Assembly: GCA_019137255.1 (NCBI GenBank)
Contig: WPDH01000052.1
Location: 124,001 to 188,000, forward strand
Reading direction: 5' to 3'
Source: Corinectria fuckeliana
Taxonomy: Eukaryota > Ascomycota > Sordariomycetes > Hypocreales > Nectriaceae
DNA: 64,000 bases
Shown: positions 11,664-22,051 of the stretch, piece after piece
Layout: every line of letters begins with the position of its first letter
Numbering within the stretch: position 1 is the first letter of the stretch
The notes under the pieces: generated by a model
Databases searched by the model: none
The model's input: the letters and a program-made list of their open reading frames with translations, nothing else
What the model was told of the DNA's origin: nothing
Translations under genes and position numbers: made by a program

Positions 11664-12439
11664 GTGCCGGGCCAGGTGTGGCCTGGCGATGGCGACTCCT
11701 AACGTCAACTGCCAACGTTGGCCGTGGCTTGAGGCGGTTTGGGTGGATTGGGACGTCTAGCTCTGCACGCCTGCGGTGGACGATGCCCTTGCAGGCAAGG
11801 ATTTACGCCTCCATGCTAGCGGAAAACGCTTTGAGCGGCGAAGGCCTTATCTCGGGAGCTACCTTTCAAATATTCGCCTCTTTGATACGGAGTAGAGAGG
11901 TGTGTGGTTGCGCGTCCCCTTGATCCGTTGTGTGTCTCGGGACTGCGCCAGCACAGCGTCGGATCCAGCCACTCGCTTTGTGTCTTTTGCGAGACCCACG
12001 CTCGCGCAACCACTGATCTGCACTCCAGTGCCATGTACGATTCCCCATGGCACCATCTCCGCAAAGCAATCTACAGACGCGGTCTGCGCGGACGGGTGGA
12101 GGGTGTTGGAGGACTCTGTTCTGTTGGACCAGCGGCGGCGGCTTCCTCGGGCTTTCCACGTTGGGACGTTCCACGGTGGCACACGGGTCCTAGTAGTTTG
12201 TAGCCAAGCATGTAGTTATGGCAAGATGGTTTCTAACTTCCACGGCCTCCTTGGTCCAAGCTCCGTCGCCGATGTCTCTCTCGTTGCTTTTTTGCTTCAA
12301 GGACCCGGCCGTGTAGCTTAGTGGGCCCCGTGGGCGTCGTCCTGTCTTGGCCTGGTCCGGCAGCTCCACCAGCATCCATCCGTCGGTCCAACTTCTAGCC
12401 AACCCAGCACCTGCATCATGCTCTGGAGGAGGAGAGGAC

Positions 12440-12463
12440 GAGTGGAGGAGTGGAGGAGTGGAG
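12440..12463. repeat. Tandem 8-bp repeat, three copies of GAGTGGAG
   Basis: Three perfect head-to-tail copies sit within a purine-rich stretch upstream of the channel gene. Confidence 0.8.
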
Positions 12464-13162
12464 GAGACGGTGCAAGGGCAAAATAATGCCTACCATGTAC
12501 TTCGCACGTCGCCTGGAAGAGAAGAGACGGTTGGCAATGGGCAATCTAGCGATGAGATGGAGAAACTGTGGATACCTCGATTCCTCCCCTGCCTGCTCCC
12601 CATCCTTTGCCCGTTGCTTGATTGCCTCCCTGGCCTGAGCCAAGTTTATCTGGACCCAGTCTTCTTCTCCTTGGGCGATCCGGGATATCTTAAAAGTCGA
12701 GAGTCTCCCGGTCGCCAACAAACTCCGTCTGCTCCGTTCACTCCTCCAGAGCCGTGCCCTCAACAAACGACGTCATTCACATTGCTCAAGCGTTTGCCAG
12801 CGAATACCATCGAGATATCCAACAACTCAACCTCAACGGACCTTCAAGGCTTTGCCTGCTAATAGAGAGGCTAAACCCTCAATCTCCATCTTCCGCGTCG
12901 TCACCAATGCGCTAGTGATCCACTCCGATTCTCTTCCCTTTCAGTCTCTCGCTTTTCTCTGGCAAACCTACCGACTGTTGGCTGTGCATCTCGTTACTCT
13001 CTCTTCTCAACTCTTAACATCTCTCCCCCACACAACTCCTCCCGACTCGTCCGTCTTCGAGGCCGTATTTGCTACCCTTTGAGGAGCATCTCACTTCGCC
13101 GTTGGCTTGGCTGGTTTCCCCTGATAGCATCTTTGATTTAGAAACGAACCACGATAGTCGCT

Positions 13163-15673
13163 ATGCCTGGGACTACTACGGATCCCCCACCTCCGCGTCT
13201 CGAGACGACGGAGCCCCAGACACAGCCAGAGAGCCCGGCTCAAAAGGAGTGCAACGAGAAGCAGTCGGTACCTTCACTCGACACCTTTAACACGCTGACG
13301 GCAAACCAAACCAATGGCTCCAACAACCTCGTCTCCCCTTCCGAACAGCGCGCCCACGCCACCCGCTTCAACGATGACCTCGAGCTCCTCCGTATTGAGC
13401 GCGCCGTGTCTGAGGAGCAGGACAATCACTCCAAACGTCCCCGCCACGAGGTGCCCGAGGATGCCTTCAACCAGCCCATGCCCTCTGAGACGCCCCACGT
13501 CGAAAAGAAAAAGGACCCCGACGCTGCCTTGGTCAAGTTCTGGCTTTTCCTCCGCAAGTTTCCTCGCTTTCTCCGGTACCTCGTGTACCTATTCCCGGGT
13601 GCTGCTCTCCTTTTGATACCGGTCCTCCTCGGTGCTCTCGCTTTCAACGACAAGGAGCGAGCCATAGGTGGCCACGGCGGAGTTTACCTAATGTGGTTCG
13701 GGATCTGGCTTGAGATTGTCTGGGCCTCGCTCTGGGTCTCGCGCATGGTCACCAGCCTAATGCCGTCGTGCTTCCAGGGCATTGGAAAGCTGCTCGGATC
13801 CACCACGTCCAAGAAGTGGAGGGATATTGGTGCAGAGCTTGACCTCCACACAGCTCTGTTCCTTTGGATGCTTGCCGTCCTGATATCGTTCATGCCCACC
13901 ATCAACGACCACCGAGTTCACGTCGAGCCAAAGGTTGAGCAAAAGTGGATTGGCATCGTCAACAAGGTCATCATCGCCCTCTTCACCTTGGCCACGCTCA
14001 ATTTCGTCGAGAAGATTCTCATCCAGTGGATCGCCACCTCGTTCCACCAGCGCACCTACGCCACCCGCATCGACAACAACAAGGCCGACATCAGCCAGCT
14101 CGTCGAGCTCTTCGAGTTCGCCAAGGCTCACAACGAGGAGCCCGACTACTTCTGGCAGCGCGGCCACAGCACATCCCCCAGCGGTGCTCAGACTCCCATG
14201 CAGACCTTGCAGGACAACGCCCGCCAGGCGTGGACTAAGGTTGGCTACGTGGCCGGCCGTGTCGGCAACGACTTGATCGGGCGCAAGGTTAACAACAATC
14301 ACCCTCGCAAGGTCGTCTCGGAGCTGTTGCGGACGACAGCCTCAGCCCAGACACTTGCCCGGCTCATCTACCGCAGCGTCGTCAAGGATGGCCGTGAACT
14401 CGTGTACCTCGAGGACCTGCAGGCCATCTTCAACAGCGATGAAGAAGCCGAGTGCGCGTTCCTGCTGTTCGACAAGGATCTGAATGGCGACATCTCCCTG
14501 GAGGAGTTTGAGGCCGTGTGCAACGAGATTCACCTCGAGAAGAAGGCAATTGCGGCCTCGCTCAAGGATCTCGATTCCGTCATCAAGAAACTCGACAAGG
14601 TTTTCCTGTTCGTCATCTTCGTCATCACCATTATCGTTTTTATTTCCATCATTTCCGGTTCCGCTGCGTCGGCCCTCGGCTCCGCAGGCACGGTGGTTTT
14701 GGGTCTCGCCTGGGTGCTCCAGGCCACGGCGCAAGAGTTCCTGCAGTCCATCATCTTCGTCTTCATCAAGCACCCCTTCGATGTCGGCGACCGCGTCACG
14801 GTTTATGGTTCTACTGGCGCGACCATGATGGGCGATGAGTATTATATCACGGAGATTTCTCTTCTGTACACCGAGTTCAAGAAGATGGAAGGGCACATTG
14901 TGCAGGCCCCCAACTCGGTGCTCAACACTCTCTTCATTCTCAACCAGCGACGATCCAATGGCTTGGCCGACCCCATCAGCCTCACCATGCGCTTCGGAAC
15001 CTCTGCTCAGATGATCGACGAGCTCAAGGCCCGGATGCTCGACTTTTGCTTGGCCAACAAGCGCGACTACCAACCCCGAATCATCACCGAGATGAGAACG
15101 CTCCAAGACGTGCGCTCTTGCACAATGAACGTCATCTTCTTCCACAAGAGCAACTTCCAGAACGAGCTGCTGCGTCTTAGCCGCCACAACAAGTTCTGTA
15201 CAGAGCTGATGTCGCAGATGGTGGACATTGGTATCCAGGCTCCTTACCGCATTGATCCTGGTGGCAGCCGCGAACACCCGATGTATTGGGCTGGCCTGCA
15301 GCCACCTCCTGCGTATGGCAAGGACCAGCCCCGCGACAACTACGAGGCGCCACCGCTCTCCCATTCGCGCTCGACGACTGCGCAGCGTGCCGAGCGAGCG
15401 GAGCGCGGGGAACGAGCGTCGATGGACGCGGGCATCGGCGAGTTCCAGGACTTCCAGGACGTGTTTGAGGGGCGGAAAGACAACATTCAGGCACACCGCC
15501 TAGCATCGATTAGGGAAAAGGAACACGCCTCTCAGGCGGAGCAGGATGCGTCGCCGCGTGGGAGCTCGTCGGGGCTCGAGCGTGTGCGTACGTCCCAGGA
15601 GAGTCGACCGCGTATGTTCAGCGGTCGTTTACGGAGCCAGTCCAAGAGTCAAAAACCAGGCGAAATTGTCTGA
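13163..15673 (+). CDS. EF-hand MscS-family mechanosensitive channel (Msy1/Msy2 type)
   Basis: This is an intracellular-membrane channel that releases ions or calcium under membrane stretch; yeast relatives Msy1/Msy2 sit in the ER and protect against hypo-osmotic shock. One exon encodes 836 residues. A disordered N-terminus (1-130) is followed by hydrophobic segments near 137-162, 173-197, 230-250 and 264-287. A canonical EF-hand loop DKDLNGDISLEE lies near residue 436, with Ca-binding D, D, N, D, S, E at positions 1, 3, 5, 7, 9 and 12. The pore helix region follows (SAASALGSAGTVVLGLAWVL) and then the MscS beta domain start FIKHPFDVGDRVTV. The C-terminal 120 residues are charged and disordered (RAERAERGERAS). 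Family identity is strong; which paralogue it is cannot be told. Confidence 0.92.
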   Translation: MPGTTTDPPPPRLETTEPQTQPESPAQKECNEKQSVPSLDTFNTLTANQTNGSNNLVSPSEQRAHATRFNDDLELLRIERAVSEEQDNHSKRPRHEVPEDAFNQPMPSETPHVEKKKDPDAALVKFWLFLRKFPRFLRYLVYLFPGAALLLIPVLLGALAFNDKERAIGGHGGVYLMWFGIWLEIVWASLWVSRMVTSLMPSCFQGIGKLLGSTTSKKWRDIGAELDLHTALFLWMLAVLISFMPTINDHRVHVEPKVEQKWIGIVNKVIIALFTLATLNFVEKILIQWIATSFHQRTYATRIDNNKADISQLVELFEFAKAHNEEPDYFWQRGHSTSPSGAQTPMQTLQDNARQAWTKVGYVAGRVGNDLIGRKVNNNHPRKVVSELLRTTASAQTLARLIYRSVVKDGRELVYLEDLQAIFNSDEEAECAFLLFDKDLNGDISLEEFEAVCNEIHLEKKAIAASLKDLDSVIKKLDKVFLFVIFVITIIVFISIISGSAASALGSAGTVVLGLAWVLQATAQEFLQSIIFVFIKHPFDVGDRVTVYGSTGATMMGDEYYITEISLLYTEFKKMEGHIVQAPNSVLNTLFILNQRRSNGLADPISLTMRFGTSAQMIDELKARMLDFCLANKRDYQPRIITEMRTLQDVRSCTMNVIFFHKSNFQNELLRLSRHNKFCTELMSQMVDIGIQAPYRIDPGGSREHPMYWAGLQPPPAYGKDQPRDNYEAPPLSHSRSTTAQRAERAERGERASMDAGIGEFQDFQDVFEGRKDNIQAHRLASIREKEHASQAEQDASPRGSSSGLERVRTSQESRPRMFSGRLRSQSKSQKPGEIV

Positions 15674-17078
15674 CGAGACGAACAGCAATATTGATGACAC
15701 ATTATGACAACATTAGAAGTATAGATTGCGGCAGAAAGCTTGGTTCGGCATTACTGGCAAGATGCCTTGAACATGTTACTTTGTTTTTATCCAGAACGAC
15801 GGCGACCAGACAGCGGGACGTGTAAATGGACCATGGCATAAGAGTCTGAGAGAGATAATGAGTTGAAGCTCTACAGAGAAATTATACGAACAATGTGTAT
15901 GATCTTGTACAGAAATTAGTGATGAAACAGAGTCGATAGCAAATGAGAAAATATTCGACAAGACACGACATAGACGTGACCGTGAGTGGGTTAATGATGA
16001 TGAAGATGCACTAATACCACTGTCATCAGTGGACGGGCACCGAGGAAAGCTTGAATGAGCATGTAGATATTCGTACAGGGGTGGGTTGGAGGAGCAGGGG
16101 GCTAGGGCTGGTTAAGGTAACCCCGTTGATCCCTTGGTCAGCCTTGCGAGTTTGAGAGTAGATTACTACTTCATGATTGAGCAAACGATATGAACATAGA
16201 AAAGAAAAAGAAAAAGATCAAACGCACTGGATATGCTTAGGTCACTGCTCCGACGACGTCCATCAGACCTGATGGAGTAAGCTCATCCCTCAGACGGCCT
16301 ACCTTGGACTCCAAAGCAGCACAACGCTGATGACCTGGGCTACCTACCTAGCTTAGGATCCAATTGATCCGGGCCGTAGTCCGCTAATCAAGAGCCCAAC
16401 TGTACCTAGCTAGCAGCCTCAGCTAGCCCAAAGCCCCAACCGTGCCAAACAGCCTAGGCCTAACAAATGGTGCTGCAACCGACATAACGGCCCGGGACCC
16501 TCGCATTTCCCAAAGGATGCGCCTTCGGAACGCCTTACACGCAGCGTCGTCCAATGGTGGTGCGCCAGGATGCTCAGCCTCTCGACGTTAGTGGGCGGCA
16601 CCAGTGGGAAAAGCCATGGTTGATTTGGCGGTGATTGATTAGGCACTTACCCAGGTACTGGGTATTGTTGTGTGTTCGTGCCACTCTGATCCTTCTAGTT
16701 GTTGTCCTTCTCCGACCTCAGCATTCAGGCACACTGGCTGCAGGCACAGCTCTGGCGACGACGTGTTCAAAGCAGAGAGGCAAAGAAAGCGCTTTGTCGA
16801 GTTGCTGCAACACGCCTTGCTTTGCCCTTCGCGCGTTCTGCTGCAGCTAGTTATTGTCGTCCCCTTCGACTAACTAACTAACTAACTAACTAGTTGATTG
16901 ACCGACCTGAACGAGGCGAGACCCGACGAGGCTACCCGACGAATCCCCAACGATGCAGAGCTGCGCAGCCTGAACAGGACCTCCGGATTACAACCAGACA
17001 AGATAGCTAGAACGAGAGCGAGAACGAGAACATTAAAGCCCATCGCTGAAGCTCGAACAAAGAGCGGCATACCGCACC
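15674..17078. other. Intergenic between channel and WW-protein genes
   Basis: It contains the 3' end of the channel transcript and the promoter and leader of the WW gene. TACCTA-type motifs occur at 16341-16350. A (CTAA)5 tract lies about 190 bp before the WW start. No coding frame is convincing. Confidence 0.5.
16870..16889. repeat. (CTAA)5 microsatellite in the leader region
   Basis: Five perfect CTAA units, followed by CTAG, lie upstream of the WW-domain gene start at 17079. Confidence 0.9.
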
Positions 17079-20000
17079 ATGTCTGGCCTTCCCGAAAACT
17101 GGGAATGGGACTACGACGGCCAGCGCTGGTTCTACAAGTACAAGCCCACCGGCCACATCCAATACCACTTCCCCAAAGAGGGCGACGAGTTCCCCGACTT
17201 CATCGACGCCGCCTCTCCGGCCCCGACCCTCGCCCCCGAGGAGCGCCTCGAGTCGCAGCAGCAGGTCAAGCGCCAGGCGAGCACCAGCACCAACAGCACC
17301 GGCGGCAGGGCGCCCGGCGGCGGGGGCAGCAATGGCGGCGGAGGCGGCGGCGGCGGGTGGAAGAGCCGCATGTCGGCGTCGGCGCGCCCCGTGAGCTCCG
17401 TCTGGGACGACGTTGCCGGCGAGGATGCCCTGTTCCAGCCCGAGAGCTTCATGTTCCTCGGCCCGGGCACCTACAACGACGTGAGCCCGCTCAACGAGGA
17501 GGAGGAGGAGGCGGCGAGGAGGGTCGTGGCCGGCGGCATTCAGGAGCGTGTTGAGCCGGTTCCCTCGGGCAAGGGCGTCAGTCCTTTGGCCAGCGCCCGC
17601 ACGACGCCGCACGTTGCGAGCAGCGAGGTTGCCCGGGCGTCTGCGCACGCCGAGCCTGTCATGCCCAGCTTCACTATGGGTGACTTCACCATGGGCGGCC
17701 CCGCCATGGGAGCAGTGGCCATGCCGCTCACCGTCCAAGAGGAGGTGGTCTTCCACGAACTGCCCGTCCAGGGACCGCTCCGACCGTTCGACCCCGTCGG
17801 TGTCGTCGCCGAAATGCCCACCTACGACACCGCCGCGGCCCGCGCCGAGACTGACCCGGAACCTATCGAGATGGCCGACAACACGGTGCTCGCCCCCATT
17901 GAGACGGCGGTGCCCGAGGGCTTCGCCGAGCTGGGAACCAGCCCTGTGGAGCAGAAGACCAAGCTGGAGGACAAGCCTCCCCAAGGCAGCGTGACGAGAG
18001 AGCAGAGGAGGAACCCCGAGATGGGCCCGCCGTCGAAGGTCGACAGAAAACCCAAGGAGGCACCGCCCGCCGGATATCAGGCTTACAAGCCCGGCGTGTC
18101 AATGGGAGAGGCATCCCGTACAGCGGCGCCCGACGAGGCGAGGGATAAGCGAGGGTCTCAACTGCAGCGCGAGACGTCACTCATGATGGGGGTCAAACCA
18201 AACCAGGCCGCCAGTATCAACCACGCCAATGTCCCAGCTGCCCTCGCGCCACCACAAGTTCCGCCTAATAAGCGGCCGCTCACCGAGCCCGTTTCAAGAA
18301 AAGCCCAGTCTCCGCCGGCACGGGGCGGTCTCTCGTATGTGCCATCCGTACTGAAGCCCGCGAGAAACAGCTCCCCCCCAGGAGTTCCAGGAACCAACCT
18401 CCAGCCCCAAGCTCCCGACCTCGATGCCTCGAACAGACAGGACTTGAGACAGCCTGACGGGGGAATCTCCAAGTTCCCGTCCGTCTTGCGGCCCGCGCGC
18501 CGACGGGCTCCATCGCAGCCGGGTCAACCACCGCAGCAGGGTCAGTTCCAGGCCTTTGACCCAGGCCAGGCACCGCCATCGGGGCAAGGCTATGTGCCTC
18601 CCGCGCATGGCCAACATCCGGCGTCAATGACTCCTTCTCCCCTAAAGCAGCAGCAGCAGCAGCAGCGAATACAGCAACAAGAAGAGCCACGGCCAGGCGT
18701 CCAGCGCGTAAATACAGTCCCGGAGCAGCTGCCATCACAGATCCCGGCTTCGATGCTGCAAGGAGGGCATCAGGCAGTCCAAGATCAATCCTTTGCACAG
18801 AGGACCCAGCAGCCTGCGAGACCGGCGACTGTGATGCCAGGCATGATGGGAGGAGGCCAAGCTAATCAGTTCAACCACCTGCAAGGCGCAAGTCGACAGG
18901 GCCCTGGAGTGCCCCAGCAGCATGGCATGAATACCCCGTACCAAGGCCGCGTTCAGGGCACGTCTTCAACGGTGCCGCCGCCACAGGATTCGCCCTTCTC
19001 GGCCCCCGGAATCCAGCCTTTGAGGCGGGCAGGTACCCAACCACAAGCTGGCTTCGACATCTTTCCAGGCGAGATGCCACCTCGACAGACGACTACCACC
19101 CCCTATCCTCCCGATGAGCCGGTGTTCCTTCGACAAAACACCGCCCCGTACCCCCCTGACGAGCCTGTTCCTGAGCCAGCACAATATGCACGCCGGCACT
19201 CCTCCTATGCCGAGATTTCCCCCCTAGGCTCTCGCTCGGGGAGCGTATCCTCTGGCTTGCCCTTGCAGACTCCCTCCCCGATGGAGCATGGCCGTCGGGC
19301 GTCCTCCAGCGCGTCGCTCAGCCAGGCCCTAAGCCAGGCCAACTACTCGCCATATCCTGTCTCCCAAAGCTCTGGTAGCCAGGTCTTCACGCCCACGCCG
19401 CCGTCTGTGCAGCAGACGGAGCCCGGGTCGTACTTCGCCATGAGCAGCACGGAGGGCCAAGGCCACGCTGTCGCCGCCCAGAACAAGCTACGCAAGAAGT
19501 CCCTGGGCCGAGCAGACTCCGCCAAGCGCAGCCCTCTACCCCCAGGCCAGTCGCCTCTGGCCTCGGCCGCCTCGTCCTCGCAGGCTCAGGCTTCGCTGCA
19601 CCGCTCGCAGTCCTTGCAACAGACCTCGCAGGGCTCTGCTATCCCGCCGCCGCCGCAGCAGCTGCCCCCGCAAGAAGTAGCTCCGTTGAACCAAGGACCG
19701 ACACCTCCGCTAACTCCGCAGTACTTGCACCGCATCGAGGAGCAAGAAGAGGCGGAGTCGGCGCTCAGCCGGTCGTCAAATCGGCCGCCAGTTGATACGC
19801 GGCGGAACTCCATGGTCTCGCTGCAGAGCAGCCGCCGACAGAGCACGGAAATGGGTGCCGAGAGCGCGATGCCGCCGGGGTGGAATGGAATGACTCAGGG
19901 GCAACAGCAGATGCCTCCCCAGGGCCAGTTCCCCCCTCAAGGCCACGTGGTCCAGGGGATGCCGATTCAAGGTTCGGTGCCTTTGAAGACAAAGCATTCG

Positions 20001-21821
20001 AGAGGACAGGCGCCCCCTTCTGGACAAAGTCTGCCCCAGGGTCAAGTGCCCCCCCAAAGGCAAATGGCCTCTCAAGGCCAGCCACAGCCTCGGGACCAAT
20101 TCTCACCACGGGGTCAGCTTCCGCCTCGTAGTCAGATCCTTCCACAGGGACCAGTAACCCAAGGACAGACACCACAAGGACAGACGGATCAGAATCATGT
20201 CCTCCAGAATCAGGTGCCATTACAAATGAAGCCCCCTATTGCACAGGCGCCTCAGAAACCCCAGCCTTTATCCCAAAACCAAGCACGCCCTCAAGGCCCT
20301 CAAGAGCAAGGGTCGCAATCCCATCCTAGACAACACCGCCCAGCAGTGCCTATTGCACAAATGCCATCTCAGGGCCAACTCCAGCAGGGACAACCTCCAC
20401 CGGGACCACTACCACCAACTGGCCAGGTGCCTCCTGGTCAGCCGTTGCAGCAAGGCCATAAGCCCCCGGCCGGACAAACACCACAAGGCCAGATGCCATT
20501 TCAACAAGGACACCCGCTCCCACCTATACACATCCCACTAGGCCAGATGCCACCAAGCCAGATGTCTCCTCAGCAGGGTCAGATGCCTCTTCAGGGACAG
20601 CTCCCACACCAACGGATGCCCTCGCAGGGCCAGCCTTCAAATGGGATGATGCCCCCGCAAGTCCAAATCCCGCAAGGCCAACAGCCATGGAATTCCAACA
20701 TGCAGCCTGTCATGGCCGCGGGCTTCCGGTCCGGTTCAGTGCCACCGCCAACAGTCGATAGTCATAAGGAGAAGAAGTGGTTGAAGTGGCTTAAGGGCGG
20801 GCCCAAGTCTGTCACGCAGAGCCCGACAGCACCCCGAACACATAATTCCTCGCCCATATCTTCCTCTAGCAATCCTCCGCCTAGTTGGGGTGATGCCGAG
20901 TACTCGGAGCCTGCCGTATGGCAACCGGGACAGCCTATGCACAGCCAACAGCAGCCCAGTATGCCAAGCAATATGCCACCTCCACAGCATCAACAGCACG
21001 GGCAGTTGCCGCCTGGATTTGGTCCAATCCCTTCAACGGGACCTTCGCAAAACCCTAGCCCTCCTTCAATGCCGCTCAGTAGGACAAATCCACCAATTGG
21101 GTCTATGCCACAACCGACAAGCGCTCCTCCACCGATTGACTCTGCCATGAGGCCGCCAGCAGATGCCCCGTTGCCGGTGCAATCTCGCCCAATGATGCCC
21201 CCGATAGAACCTCTGGCGCCCAGACAAGAAGCAAGACGACCTGGCGTGACCTCACCACCGCGAGAGCCGAGCCCAGTGCCCTCCGACATGGGCCCTCCGT
21301 CACTAGGGTTGATGCCTGCGGGAGCGAGGGATAGCTTCTCCGATACGGGATCCATCACCACGATTGAGGTTGCCGAAGCCAAGACGCAGCCTGTATTGCG
21401 ACCCCAGGTCGTACAGGTACACAGGCGGTCTACTGATCTCCATCGGGGCTTAGGAGGTGCCCAAACCCCAACACAGATTCGGCATGGGTCTCCGAGTAGC
21501 TCTCGCCCCTCGGTCGAACATCCAGCCGCACAAGAAAAGGCACCCTCGCCTTTTGCGCTCCCTTCTCAGCAACCGAACACGCGACCTGAACCTAGTCGTC
21601 AAGACAGTCATCATGCCTTGGCCCCTGCGCCTCTCTTCTCCGGTCCAAACTCGCCCGCTTCTGCCAAGAGCAGCGTTCCAAGTCCCAAAGTTGACCAGTT
21701 TGAGCCGCCGGCAGCAGCCCCTAAGCCCCAGCCTGTAGTTGATGACAAGTGGGCAAAAAAGCCTGCAGCCGATTATTCTGGCGGTGACTGGGGGGACGAA
21801 GATGATTGGGATTATCAGTGA
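17079..21821 (+). CDS. Large WW-domain scaffold protein, Gln/Pro-repeat rich
   Basis: One exon encodes 1580 residues. Residues about 4-33 form a WW domain: LPENWEWDYDGQRWFYKYK then HIQYHFP, in which the second signature Trp is replaced by an aromatic/His, a variant seen in fungal proteins. The rest is almost wholly disordered. It includes a Gly/Ser tract (about 75-90), two copies of a PSVL-K/R-PAR motif (about 425 and 468), a Q6 tract coded by (CAG)6, and two YPPDEPV copies (about 672-690). From about 935 to 1200 there is an irregular repeat of the type P-x-G-Q-x-P-P-Q-G-Q. A basic-aromatic motif KKWLKWLKGG is near 1230, and an acidic Trp-rich tail DWGDEDDWDYQ ends the protein. The domain suggests binding of Pro-rich partners, possibly its own repeats. 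The cellular role is unknown. AATAAA lies about 70 nt past the stop. Confidence 0.85.
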   Translation: MSGLPENWEWDYDGQRWFYKYKPTGHIQYHFPKEGDEFPDFIDAASPAPTLAPEERLESQQQVKRQASTSTNSTGGRAPGGGGSNGGGGGGGGWKSRMSASARPVSSVWDDVAGEDALFQPESFMFLGPGTYNDVSPLNEEEEEAARRVVAGGIQERVEPVPSGKGVSPLASARTTPHVASSEVARASAHAEPVMPSFTMGDFTMGGPAMGAVAMPLTVQEEVVFHELPVQGPLRPFDPVGVVAEMPTYDTAAARAETDPEPIEMADNTVLAPIETAVPEGFAELGTSPVEQKTKLEDKPPQGSVTREQRRNPEMGPPSKVDRKPKEAPPAGYQAYKPGVSMGEASRTAAPDEARDKRGSQLQRETSLMMGVKPNQAASINHANVPAALAPPQVPPNKRPLTEPVSRKAQSPPARGGLSYVPSVLKPARNSSPPGVPGTNLQPQAPDLDASNRQDLRQPDGGISKFPSVLRPARRRAPSQPGQPPQQGQFQAFDPGQAPPSGQGYVPPAHGQHPASMTPSPLKQQQQQQRIQQQEEPRPGVQRVNTVPEQLPSQIPASMLQGGHQAVQDQSFAQRTQQPARPATVMPGMMGGGQANQFNHLQGASRQGPGVPQQHGMNTPYQGRVQGTSSTVPPPQDSPFSAPGIQPLRRAGTQPQAGFDIFPGEMPPRQTTTTPYPPDEPVFLRQNTAPYPPDEPVPEPAQYARRHSSYAEISPLGSRSGSVSSGLPLQTPSPMEHGRRASSSASLSQALSQANYSPYPVSQSSGSQVFTPTPPSVQQTEPGSYFAMSSTEGQGHAVAAQNKLRKKSLGRADSAKRSPLPPGQSPLASAASSSQAQASLHRSQSLQQTSQGSAIPPPPQQLPPQEVAPLNQGPTPPLTPQYLHRIEEQEEAESALSRSSNRPPVDTRRNSMVSLQSSRRQSTEMGAESAMPPGWNGMTQGQQQMPPQGQFPPQGHVVQGMPIQGSVPLKTKHSRGQAPPSGQSLPQGQVPPQRQMASQGQPQPRDQFSPRGQLPPRSQILPQGPVTQGQTPQGQTDQNHVLQNQVPLQMKPPIAQAPQKPQPLSQNQARPQGPQEQGSQSHPRQHRPAVPIAQMPSQGQLQQGQPPPGPLPPTGQVPPGQPLQQGHKPPAGQTPQGQMPFQQGHPLPPIHIPLGQMPPSQMSPQQGQMPLQGQLPHQRMPSQGQPSNGMMPPQVQIPQGQQPWNSNMQPVMAAGFRSGSVPPPTVDSHKEKKWLKWLKGGPKSVTQSPTAPRTHNSSPISSSSNPPPSWGDAEYSEPAVWQPGQPMHSQQQPSMPSNMPPPQHQQHGQLPPGFGPIPSTGPSQNPSPPSMPLSRTNPPIGSMPQPTSAPPPIDSAMRPPADAPLPVQSRPMMPPIEPLAPRQEARRPGVTSPPREPSPVPSDMGPPSLGLMPAGARDSFSDTGSITTIEVAEAKTQPVLRPQVVQVHRRSTDLHRGLGGAQTPTQIRHGSPSSSRPSVEHPAAQEKAPSPFALPSQQPNTRPEPSRQDSHHALAPAPLFSGPNSPASAKSSVPSPKVDQFEPPAAAPKPQPVVDDKWAKKPAADYSGGDWGDEDDWDYQ
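18648..18665 (+). repeat. (CAG)6 coding microsatellite
   Basis: Six perfect CAG codons encode Gln6 inside the WW-domain scaffold protein, a likely site of length variation between strains. Confidence 0.9.
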
Positions 21822-21887
21822 TTCGATTCGAAAGCATCGTCTAATTTGCGTAGCCTTTACCTAGCGTCCATAGGCCGTCTTTCGTCA

Positions 21888-21893
21888 ATAAAG
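21888..21893 (+). terminator. Candidate poly(A) signal AATAAA
   Basis: The canonical hexamer lies 67 nt after the stop codon of the WW-domain gene, a normal distance for fungal cleavage and polyadenylation. Confidence 0.55.
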
Positions 21894-22051
21894 TTTCAAG
21901 CTTGCTCGATATGATGAGTGTAGTATGTAATCATCGAGAACCTCAATGGTAAATTGGAAAACATTAATGGTATTGCTTATTCATACAAAATAATAAACAG
22001 CTAACATATTTCATCCCCTGTCACCGTTCTAACCCTTGTCGGCTTGCTTGT

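Larger units (their letters stand above)
9981..13162. other. Gene-free 3.2 kb, upstream of the MscS channel gene
   Basis: Open frames here (for example 11066-11569) have no recognisable domain and look like chance frames in GC-rich DNA. The last 400-500 bp are pyrimidine-rich and probably the 5' leader of the channel gene, including small upstream ORFs (one of 76 codons at 12852). A perfect CRE palindrome is at 11656 and a short tandem repeat at 12440. The left part should contain the 3' UTR of the glucosidase gene. Confidence 0.45.

Noticed and set aside
14342..15496. 384-codon open frame on the minus strand
   Set aside because: Antisense to the MscS channel gene and without any domain; a shadow frame.
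17007..17984. 325-codon open frame on the minus strand
   Set aside because: Antisense to the start of the WW-domain gene; low complexity and no domain.
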